64,000 nucleotides of DNA from a virus: positions 1-64,000 of IMG/VR virus record IMGVR_UViG_3300042382_000444; one strand, 5' to 3'. A model generated the notes under the pieces. That model ran no database searches and was not told the DNA's origin. It saw nothing but the letters and a program-made list of their open reading frames with translations. Numbering within the stretch: position 1 is the stretch's first letter; the number at the start of each line of letters is the position of its first letter. Made by a program: the position numbers and the translations under genes. Shown here one piece after another: positions 36,701 through 48,400 of this stretch.

Positions 36701-39017
36701 CAGAGCAGATCAAGCAGCACCTTATTCTTTAAGAAATGTTTCAGAATTTATGACTCGAGCTGCTCCAGCAGAAGAAACAATGGCAGAAGCTTTGAGATTA
36801 GTAAATGATCAACTACCAGCTAGTGCAAGTAGATTAACCTTAGAGCAATTAGGCCCTTTTATGGCCGGCACACACTCAGTAGCTGGCTTAAGTCCACGAG
36901 ATGCTGAGCAAATTGGAAATTTTGCCATTGAGCAATTGAGTGAAGCTGAAACATTAAAAGCAGTATTATTTTCTGAAACCAGAAACACAATTGGAGTTTC
37001 GTCAAATAGAGCAGCAATCGTTGCATCTGCTCAAAATATGATTAATGAGGCCATGGGCACAGGCGAGATGTTCAAAGAGTTTGGCTCCTATGCCCCACAA
37101 ATTAGTAAAAGATTTTTGGGTAACTATGGTATTAATACAATAGCTCCCTCCAATGTTGTTGACTTAGTAAAACAAGTAAGCGGCGGAAATGTTGTAGTTC
37201 CTCTAGCAGAAGCTTTAGCTCAAACTACTAATGCTCAAGAGAGGGAATCAATAACCAGTGCATACGAAGCTTTAGCGACAGTGGGAAGAAGATTGGGAAA
37301 AAAGACAATTGACGGTAGTGTCCTCGCTGCAGAAAATATTTCAAATTTTGAAATTGGAGATGTACTTGAAGCAACAGTAGATCAATCTGCTAGAGCTATT
37401 GGTGTTACTAGAGCATCTGATATTGTAAGGGGAAAAACATCTGGAGAACTAATAGGTTTTGACCCAGTTGCTTTTGCTGAAAGAATGACAGTTCCAGAAG
37501 ATCGAGAAGCGCTTAGAGCAAACATCGTACAAGGCATGAGGGAATACTTAGAACAAGCAACGGGTTATGTACCGATTTCTCAAAGAAAAAGAGTTATGGA
37601 TGAGCTAAAAAGAATTGAGGCCATGAATGCTGACGAGTTTGAAAAGTCTATATTTTTGCAATCAGGAACACCACAATACGACAGACATGCTAATACCGCA
37701 AAAGCAAAGGCTCTTGCACTTGAGGTACAAATTAATGAATCAAAGGATGATATTGCAACAAGAAGATTAGCCGCAAGGTCACAAAGAGCATTAGGCGTAG
37801 CTGAATATAGAGAGGCAGCTAGGAAATCTCTACGTCGTCCAGAAGTTTCAGATTTATTTAAACAAATGCAACTATTAGGAGAACAAGAGGCAGAAGAAAT
37901 AAATAAAGGCAAAAAACTTTCAAGAGGTTTTCAAGAGGAAAGAAGAGTGATCAAATCAGACCTGGCTACGAAAATGTCGACAAGCCTAAGAGCAATCAGG
38001 AATAACTATCCATCTGGCAATGTCTTAGACATAATAGACACTCTTGAATCAGAAATGGCTACCATCTACGGTGAACAAGGCAGAAGTATATTTACCGAAC
38101 TTGGCCAAATTGGTGCAGAAGACCAAATGATGTCTATATATAATTTAGCTATCAGACGCAGAAGTTTAGTAAATCAAAACAATAATATGGAACACTTTAA
38201 TTATGTGCAAGAACTTTATAGAGATCATAAAGGTAGTGCATCAGCGGATTTATCAAGGCTCACACCAGAATCTGCTCAAGAACATATAAGATTTGATAGG
38301 AGTCTAGAAGTTGGCGATAGAAGAATGGCTCCAGAGTTATTTGATTTTATGACACTAAGAGCAAGAACTCAAACTGCGCTTGGACATATGGGCGGAGAGC
38401 CAATAGATTCTTTGTCGGCTACCGAAGCTTTTAGATCATTGCAAAGATTAGAAGACTCAGCTAAAATAGAAAGAGAATTAGCAGAAATAACTGGGTCTGA
38501 AGCATTTACTGGACCAGCAACAGAGGATGTAGCTAGACTAACCGAAGAGTTAGCTATCAGAGATGCAGATGACACAATCGGACCAATTGCAAGAAGTCCA
38601 TATAAAAGAATAACTGAATCATTCCAAGGTGGTGAATTAAAAAAACTTCTTGAAAGTAAAAATGTCAAAAGATCTGGAGTAGCTGCCATTGCTTTAATTG
38701 GTGGTAGTTTTTTATATCAAAGAAATAAAAGAAAAGACTTAACTGAGGCTGATGTATCCGGACCACCACTTTTGCCTGGTGGTAGCGCATATGAAGATAG
38801 GCCAGCAACAAGACAGATGGCACTGCAATCTGCACAGATCCAAAGCCAAGGTTATGGAATGCAATATCAGGTCAATACAACTGGCTCAATGGCGGATTTA
38901 AATAGGCTAAGAGGTCTATTTGGAGATGTTGTTGATGGCCCGATAAACAGTACTATGTATAACGGAATGCCATCTCTAGGCAAAGACCCTTACTCTGATA
39001 TAGCCTCTAACTTTTAG
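33779..39017 (+). CDS. Giant tape-measure-region protein 2 (1745 residues); needs one +1 shift
   Basis: Begins four bases after the previous giant gene. The zero frame stops at 34691-34693 after 304 residues; +1 reading at CGGA 34670 joins ...SAGGITRKR to IFLTQDDALQQVLGY. Largely helical, Glu/Arg/Ala/Leu-rich with heptad-like stretches (LSGEVEKLEDALINHS), a long region of ordered repeats of helices, and one C-terminal membrane-like segment AAIALIGGSFLYQ followed by RNKRK. This composition fits a tape measure or tail-tip protein ejected into the cell. No peptidase or lysozyme motif is recognised. Confidence 0.7.
34670..34673 (+). other. +1 recoding site 5 (in-frame CGG followed by A)
   Basis: Codon 298, preceded by ACC CGA AAA. 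The zero frame gives NFSNTR then TGA. The +1 frame reads IFLTQDDALQQVLGYAGLK and continues for 1447 residues. A normal in-frame CGA lies two codons before, so Arg codons of the CGN box are otherwise decoded here. Confidence 0.75.
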
Positions 39018-39028
39018 GTATGTAAAAT

Positions 39029-39487
39029 ATGATTTTAGGTGCAGATTCACAAAACAAAAACTTAAAAGAAGCCGCCTCTAAACGAATAGACACATCTCCA
39101 AGAACCAAGACGGCTAATGCTTTTGCTGCCAGAATAGCCACCAGCAAAAATGATAGCTCTGCCAGAAATAATGTTACAAACGATTCTAGATCAGTTCTTT
39201 CTAAAACAAAACCAGACCCCATTAAAGGTTCGATGGAGGGCTACTCCAATAGTGTGACCACACTTATTCAAGGGGAGGGAGATGGGTACGATAACAAAGA
39301 TTTTCAACACGCTAGAAACAATAAAAAGCAAATAAATGAAATTATATCAAATCAAAATATAAGTAACAAACTATCCAGTTCAGTTAAAAAGAATGGTATA
39401 ATTACTAATCATAGTTCAAGCTTTAGTTCCAATAGCACAGCTGCTAAATTGAGTGAACATATTAAAACAGATAATTTATTTAGGTAA
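39029..39487 (+). CDS. Small Ser/Asn/Lys-rich unknown protein
   Basis: 152 residues, low-complexity and basic (KNLKEAASKRIDTSPRTKTA, SARNNVTNDSRSVLSKTKPD, NQNISNKLSSSVKKNGIITN). Probably disordered. It starts 11 bases after the second giant gene and ends two bases before the hub gene, so it belongs to the same operon and may be a small tail-tip or linker protein. No family is recognised. Confidence 0.55.
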   Translation: MILGADSQNKNLKEAASKRIDTSPRTKTANAFAARIATSKNDSSARNNVTNDSRSVLSKTKPDPIKGSMEGYSNSVTTLIQGEGDGYDNKDFQHARNNKKQINEIISNQNISNKLSSSVKKNGIITNHSSSFSSNSTAAKLSEHIKTDNLFR

Positions 39488-39489
39488 AC

Positions 39490-42400
39490 ATGGCCGATAA
39501 TAACGACATAGACATAACTTCAGACCAAGCGTCTCAAAATCTGTATGCGGATTCAGACCTTGCTCCAATGACGTCCCTGTTTGGGGAAATGGGAAGAGAC
39601 AGGTCGTTTTGGTCACAAGTTAGCAGCGGTGTTGCAAAAGTTGTAGACGTTGCTGCAGCCTACGCCACAGGTGGCCTTAGTATGTTAACTGAACACGGCC
39701 TAGATGGATTCAAAGCTAATTATAATGAAGTAAACAAAGACCTTGACGCAATAGGTATAAGTAGAGAAAATTTTGAAGGTGATTCAAATAGTTTATTTGT
39801 TCAATTAACAAGCTTTAGAAAATCTGAGATGAATCATCTTAAAGATGAAAAAGCCAGAACTTTAATATTTGAAAAAATATATCAATCAGGCCTAATTCAA
39901 TTAGCTGAAATGGCTGGTGGAATTAGGGAGTTTGCAAAACTCAGGTTTAAAAATGCAGAAACATTAAGGGCTTCAGCAGCTAAGTTCAATGACCCAACAA
40001 GAGATACTTTATGGCTTGAAAAGTTAATACAAGTTAAGAATTATTTTTACAAAGATCCATTAGCTCTTACAACTGTATACAAGTATTTTCCTAACTTATA
40101 TAGATTATTCATAACTGCATTAGCAGCAACTGGTGACTATGGTCACAATATAGATGATGATCCATTGAACAACCATAACCAGATTATGGAAAATATGTTC
40201 AAAGCATTTGGTACTGACGAAGAAGGAAACGCAGTATTTAAACCTATTTGGGCAGTAGAAAATTTTTTAACAGCACAAAAAATAGACAAAGTAATAAAAG
40301 ATATGGGTTGGAATGTATCCAATGCCCCAGCAAGTCCAGACATTTTTCACCTGAGACTTGGTGCTTCAAACTTCTATGTTCCACCTATTTCAATAAATGT
40401 TAATACCGGTTTTCAAACTGGTAGCTTAACTGGTGGAGCCATAAGGCAAAAAGCATCTCCTAAATTTAATACAGGTTACAGAGACACAACTATTAGTTTG
40501 AAATTGTATTTCCCTAACTATGAAGAAATATGGGGAATAACAATAGACGATGCAACAAGGATCAGTCTTAATTCAAATTTCCATATAGATTTTAAAGATC
40601 CAGAACATGAACAAAAAATCGATAAGTTCCTATCTTCTTTAAGAGGACTAGTAGCTTCATTCAAATACGCACCAATTATACCAATTAAAAATCATTATCT
40701 TAATTCGGTATTTGATATTACTGGAGTGGCATTGTCGTCAATGACAATATCTACAGTTCCTGGTTTCCCATTTACATTAGAAGTTGATTTAGAACTTTTT
40801 CAATTTAATCACAAGCCATTCCTACCAATGATCAAAGACTTTAATCAGGCAGTTCACTGGGGCAAATACAGGCACTATATGGGAAGAGCTGCAGGAGCAT
40901 TAGCAAATAGTGTAAGCGCAGAATTTTTAGCAAACTCGCCAACCCAACCTACCGTCCCAGGAAATGAAGAGGCACAGAATGCCGCAGTGACTGGCCTAAT
41001 AGATGACTCAAGTTTAAATAACGAAAATGATGCGTACATGACAAGCCCTTATGGGGCGATGCCAACAGACACAAAGCCATACGATAGTGGTGTGCTAACA
41101 ACTAATGTCATGAATGATTGGACAAATGGTAATGGCATAACTTTGTATGTTCCAGAATCAGTTCAGTCTAAGATATTTAGCCCAGACACCGCTTCATTTA
41201 GAAGTGACGAAGAAAAAGCTGTACAAGAATTTGGTAGAGCATTCTGGCAAAATTTATTGTTTAAGTTTGGTATCAACGTAACAGATGAAGCTCTATATAG
41301 AAGTTTAGACACCGTTGTTATAAACAGCACACAATTTGCTACTAGCTTATTCCAAAAAAACGTTGCCGGAAAAATAGTTGACGTAGCGTTAGCTGGAGCA
41401 AATGCCAAGAACGTTTATGAAATGGTATATGATGCCCTAGTAATTGATCACATTAACACAGAAAAAATTACCAACCTTTCAGTAATTGACTATCTGCGTA
41501 ATAGAAAAACTCCAAACGAACTTCAAACTCCGAACTTAGGAGATCCAGCAGAAACTCAAGCACTAAAAGATAAGAAATGGGAACTCTACCTATCTTCCCA
41601 AAGTGTTAAGGGCATGTTGGCATATAAGATTAATAGTAATACAGAAGCAATTTTAAGAAAAAAGAAAATTGACATAGATAAAAATTCCAAAGACTGGGCT
41701 AGCACCAGGGAGATGGAAGAGAAAAAGTTTGTTGATGCCTTCATGGTTACTCTGTACGAGAGAACATTTCAAGACGAGAGTATTAAAAGTCTTTTAGAAG
41801 TTGGCGCAGTAAGAGAAGCAGAAAATGTCAATAGGACAGACGGAACAAACATATCTGCGTTCACAATTAGGGAATGGGAAATCCCTATGATGAAGATAGA
41901 TCTTGATCCACAGTCAGTTATAGTAAACTCAGTGAGCTTAAGCATGGGTAACAACTTGGCTAGACTGCAACTTCAGATGCAAGAAGAACCAACGTTCCAA
42001 TACATTGGTTCCAAAGATACAATGATAAGCATAGCCATGACTATCTTTGGTGAAAACGAACTTAGAAAAATTAAAAAGATGTTTGACTTCTTAAGCGGCT
42101 TAGCTAGACTTGAGCACGCAGCAGGCGTTATTGGGTTTATGGGAATTAAGAATATTATTACAGCTTTGGCTGGAGTCAAATACGTTCTGCCATTGAACTT
42201 TTCCGTTCAAACAGTTGAGGGTTTCCCACACGTTTACAATGTGCAACTCATGTTGGTTGATTTTGATATTTTTCAACAAAAAAGAGAAAACATAAGCTCT
42301 CAACAACAAGCCGCATTTATTAAAGAATTTGGAAGTAAAAGAAATCCTTTCTTAAGATTAAAGCAAAGATGGGATATGATAAACACATATCCAGATCTTC

Positions 42401-45400
42401 CACTTGATCTCGTAGATGCCGACTCAAAAGATATGGTTGGAACATTAGACCCAGACTTCTATTTTAGATCCTTTGAAATGTATGATGATGATGTCGTAAA
42501 AAGCATTATTGATCCATCAAAGTACACACTTCCTACTGGAAATACAAATGAAAAAAATAATCTCAGTGACAGAGGAAAATCTTTTGTTTATTTTGTTAAA
42601 AAAATACTCATAGAAAACAATGGAGATATCAATAAGGTAAAAGAGTATCTAATAGATCAGTCAAAACTTTCTTCAACTGAAGCTATGAAGGTCTTTAGGA
42701 TAGCTATCTTTGACCAAATGAATGAACCAGAATTTGAAACGCCATTGCAGGCAAGTAGATTTATAGCTAACAAGTATCCAAGTATATGGAAGGATATGAT
42801 CGACCTATTTAAGGACGAAGACAATATAGAGTACGCTTTTGAGGATATAAAGTTCGGTACTAAGTATGGTGAATTAAAAATAGGTGATGTAGTTTCTGGC
42901 TCAAAAGAAGAAGTAGATAAATTTAATAAGCTTATAACAGACAGTATAGAAAAGGCTGATGGGAAAGAATTACCATCTTTTGATCCGGACGACGTTGACC
43001 ACTTTGGCCTTATGCATTTCCTCCCTGCTGCAGACTCTGGACAAACTGGAAAACTTCCAGCCATATATCAGACACCAGATGGCGGCTACGTTTTAGGCTA
43101 TCAGCATAAAGAGGATGGAAGATTCTATGTGGCTCAAGACTACCTTACGGTAGATGCTAACGGAAAAATGACTCCAACATCAAAAGTAACTCAAGTTTCT
43201 GACACGCAATCACCTGAAAGAGATTCTCAGAATTCTCACACTGGAGTCCCAACAGCCAAATCCTTAGACTCATATATGAATGCCTACGGTACTGATAACG
43301 TTGATGCTTCTCAAGCGGTGTCTACTGGTGGCAGTCACAAAGGTGTTGCAAAGCACTGGCAGAAAATGATGTTAGACACCAGGTACAGAGATATTGGTGG
43401 AAGAATGATTAGAGCATTCCCGACTTACATGTTATGGCTAATCGATGACAGCAACTTCTTTGCTGGCGTTAAATTGTTTGACAATTTCTATGGACTTCAA
43501 TCAATAATTGATTTTTCAATTGTCCAATCAGAAGATATTCTTGGCGATACCCTGATGCTTAGGTTGTCTAATACTTATTCTAAATTATCTAGACCAGAAT
43601 TAACATTGAATAGTATTATTAATACTGAAGGAGTGTTAAATAGCGGTACAACAAGTACTGAAATTAAATCAGCAGCAACAAACCTTTCGCAAGGAACAGC
43701 TGCAATTGTACAAACTTTGTTAAATAGAACAATGAATATTAAATCTCACATGAGTTCTAAGTATGTTACTGAAATAGAAAATATGAGATTAAAGCCAGGG
43801 GTAAGAGTCCACCTAAGAGCTGGTTATGGTTCAAATCCAAACTCATTACAAACTATATTTAACGGTGTTATTGCAGAAGTAGAACATGGTGAGATCATGA
43901 CCATCATAGCTCAGTCAGATGCAGTTGAACTAAGTCCTATTATTAATAGTACGAAGAAAAAAGGTGACAGCGGAAAAATTGATGGCGGGATAAACACTGG
44001 GCTCTGGATGTCAGAGCCAAGAGATTTGATGATAAGACTCTTGTCAATGGGTGCGTCAAGAATGAGGGAAGCTTTTGCACACGCAACACGTGGTGCAGTT
44101 TTCTCTGAAAACAAGTTTGGCATTAGACACTTTGGATCCATACTGTATGCTCCGCTATCGGCAGAAGAAGAACAAAAGGCAATGCAGTACAAGGCTAGTG
44201 TGGTTAATGCATTCAACGCGATTGCCAAGAACCCAGTCAGTGGAACCGCAGGGCTTGCCTGGAATTCCACAGTCAATATAGCTACCGGTGGTACAGCGCA
44301 ATTTTTAAACACAGGAATAAACGTAGGTTCAACTGGTGGTCTTTCTCCGTTGCAGGGCGTTACAGGCCTAGAAAGCGCTGGTGGAAGCGTTAGAACGCCA
44401 GTTGTGGGCGCAATGCAAACACTATGGGCTAACTTTAGCACGCAGAGAGATCTCGAGATATTCAAAAGAAACATCTATCCAGGCAATGGTGTCGGCGTTG
44501 CTCAGTTCCTTGGTGGGGACCTAGATGATGGCTGGTCAACTATGGCAAGCATGGATATCAGTATGATAGACAAAGAAAAGTTTGGCTACTTAGATAGACT
44601 AAGCAATAATACTTGGTCAGGATTAATAGATCAGTCTGGTAAGGGCGTTACAGATGCAGCAGAAGTATTAGAAAAAACAACTGCAAATAATAAATTGGTA
44701 GACTCAAGTAACTCGATAGGGACTTCTAAGATAATAGCTGGAACAGCTGCTTTAGCTGTTGGTTATTTTGCTTCACCAGTAGCTGGTTTAGCTCTAGGTT
44801 CTGGGCTTTTAGGTTCGATGAACGGAAGAGGCCTTAGTAACATTATGAAAACAATGGGTCTTGTTTCAGACTTAGATGATGATATTTATGATGAAGTTTC
44901 TTTTAGGGCGCAAACTTACATGAGAAGTATCTGGGACATGTTTCAAATGTGCGCAAGATTATTGCCAAACTATATTGTTGCCGTTAGACCCTTCGAAGAT
45001 AGATCAACTATTTTTTACGGAAAACCACACTGGCTGTATACATCTGGTGTATTCCCAGTTTCAACAGGATTCCCAAATGAGGAAAATGCAAGAACAAATG
45101 GTATTAATACACCTGGTTACATAAATCCTGATGATACTTTAAACGAAATTCTTTCTTCTGTAAATAAAAATACTGGTTCTACAGCAGATGCTATGTTTGC
45201 TGCAGGCAGCAAGGAAAGCACAGTAGCTGACAACATGGCTTCTATGGCTAAAGATATTATTTCTGGAACAGGCATATTTGCTGCGGGTGGAAGATTGCGT
45301 GGAAAAGTAATAAATTTTGCTGACACAGAAAGACAAAAATATTACCACTACGATAAAATCGTTTCTAGACTGCCAGTCAATAAGGGTAAAGTTCAAGTAG

Positions 45401-48400
45401 GCTTTCACTTGCCTTTTGCTAGCTCATCTAGATTAAACCCAACTTTAGGAGATAAAGAAGTAGATAGAAGAACCGCGTCAAAACAGATCGATGCTCCGAT
45501 ACAACAAGATCATAAACAAATTGATCAACTCCCTATAAGGTTTCGTTATCCGTTTTTTTCCAACAGAGCAAGTGGAACTTTACCTTCACTGGATTATGAC
45601 AAAATTGTTAAAAGTGTCGAAGGTGAAGACGTACCAAAAATTATTTCTAACATAGTTCAAATTTCTTTATTAGAAAAGTCTTTAGTAAGTAAAGAAAAAG
45701 ACTCTGATACAACAGCACTAGTAAGCAGTAAGGAAGAGGGTGGTGAACCTACGCTGGACTTCAATTTTAATTTTGCAAGTAAGCTTCCATTTCTTGGCCT
45801 AGATCAACTCATGACCGATACAGCAGCCTTTGATCCATCAGGCATTTATGATCCAAAAGGAAAATTGGGCATAATCACGACATCAAGAACCGTGAGAATG
45901 CCATTGCCAGTTTTAGATATGCAGTCACAAACTGATATACAACTAACAAGCGGGGGTCAAACTGTACTACTGGAAAATTTTGAAAAGTATTATGATGACC
46001 TAGATCCAGCATATGCTCTGCAAGATAAGTACAGGGCGGGAGGAGCCATGTTAGATTTTACCGAATGGGGAATGCCGGCTTCTGCAGAAGATGAACAGTT
46101 TTATATCGCCATGAGATGGCCATATAATCCACTAGAATCTAGATCGGCACGTGGATTTGATGAAAAAGCATCAGTAAATGTTAAGCAACAAGTACTGCAA
46201 GATTTTTTAAAGATGTACAACCTGAAAGAGGAAGACTTAGTTGGTAGCCCAGAAGAATACAAGAAGAGAAAAGTACTTGTATACAACCCAGAAAAGAAAG
46301 TGGCAGTTGTTTGTACTCCAGCTTATTTCTTATGGGGAGAGACTGAAGCAGACGGAGATGGAAGCAATAAGATTGATGCAGTAATATCACCAGATGCTGC
46401 ATACTTTCTTCATCTCTTAATTAACGATAAAGGCCAAATTCTTTCACCATTAGAAAATCTAGGAACTTTATCTCTCGAACAAGCCGATGGCAATGGAACA
46501 ACTACAACAGCTGGACAATGGGAAGCCCTTGGAATGGCGGAGCAAAATCTCAAAGAGTGCATGTTCACTTTTGTGCCAGATGGTACTCCAGTTGGAGTTG
46601 TAACAAGTGATTACAATCCAGCAAATCAATTTAGCTTTGGAACAGAAAGTTTTATACCAGGTAATGATACTTTCTTAATCGGATTCGGAGCTTTTAAAAC
46701 TGCTGACGAGGGAAGAAGTTTGGAAGATCAAATAAATAATGGTTTTCTTCCCGCTGTAGTATTACCAGAAAATACTGGCGGACATCCTTCGTTAAGATCT
46801 AATAACCATAGCGGAATTCTTAGTGATGACTATACTTTCGATGATGTTATTTCTCTAAAAACATCAATTGATTGGCAAAGAGAATGGAGCAGGGGCGGCA
46901 ACTATCTTAAGTATTATGACAAAGTTTCAGCTGGAGATTATGAAAGTTTAAAGCAAGATAAATTAATAGAAAAATTAGAAGAAGATAAAAAAGATAAAAC
47001 TTTTGAAAACTTTGTTAAAGTATATGACCCAATAGATTCAGTAAGCGTTACCGCAAGAGGTTTCTATGACGAAAAATTTGACAGCACAGTCAAAACTATT
47101 GCCGGCAATGGAAGAAGAGTATACGAAGCCCAACAAATATGGGATCAATTTAGGTATGGTTATCATAATTATGATTCAGTAAAAAATATTTTTTATCAGA
47201 TGTTTAATCTCGACCCAGATGATGATACCGATTCCCAAGATCCATTGTTCGAACTTCTTACTGGTTCAGGAATTCAGGCGTTTGAAGAGTTTGGAGCAGA
47301 TTCTAGAAGCTCAGAGTTTTCAACTTTACTTGGAGCAGACTGGGTCTCTACCTTAACCAGAGGAGAAGGCACTGCGGATAATTACCAATTTGGTACAGAT
47401 GTAGCAGCTGCTATAGATATAGCAGTTAACGAATATGTTGATGGCGGGTTTGACGGATTTGATGAAAATAGATCAAAAATTATAAATAAAGATAAAGGAA
47501 TTATTGACGCCTATAATGCACTTGTTTATAAAAAAGTATCTGGAATTAGAAACCTTGTTAAGGGCCACTTCGAAACATACGAATACGGACCTACACAAGA
47601 GGATGCTGATCCAGCAGCTGGAGCTGACAAATCTCCAGCAAAAAGTTCTACTAATGATTCTATCTTAGCCGATGTTATAAGTAAATTATCATTATCTAAA
47701 AAACCAGAAGATAAAGCAAAAGTATTATTGAGCAACATAAAAACTCCAAAACAATTGTTCTTGTTACTGGTTGGAATATTCAGGCAAAAACTATGGGCAG
47801 ACCCATATGCAAGAGCCTGGGTTGTTTTAAGGCCAGACAAAAAACGTTTTAATCCAAGCACAGGAACTTCAATCTTAAATGCAGTTGTGCCAGTCACGGC
47901 TCCAGTTACAATTGCGTTCAATCTAGGAAGCGATGAAAATGATGACTGGAGCTTTAGATCCTTTGATAGAATATTTAATGCGTTTATTGACTATAACGCT
48001 GAATACGCAACAAACCCACAATCACTGATAAAGCTTCTTAAGGCCAATGCCAAAGAAGGAAGTAACGCTGGCAACTGGATAACTGGAGTCTTAGAAGACG
48101 TTGATAGTTTCTGGGATAGAAATATAGGACCAATTTTTACTGCGTTTGATGCAGCGTTGGGCAATCTCTTAAACATGTTTAGAATGTCTATGGCTCAAAT
48201 GGGTTATGGACTAAATGAATTAGAAAACTTTACCAAGCAAGCAAACATTCTTAACAAAGCTTATAACGATTCAATATACTACTCTCTTGGTAGACAAGGC
48301 ACTCTACTCAGAGCTGTTGATAATCCATTTACTAGAGAGTATGGAGAACCTGTCGTAGAGGTTAGGGAACCTTTCCAGAGATTGCACTACATCAGTTCAT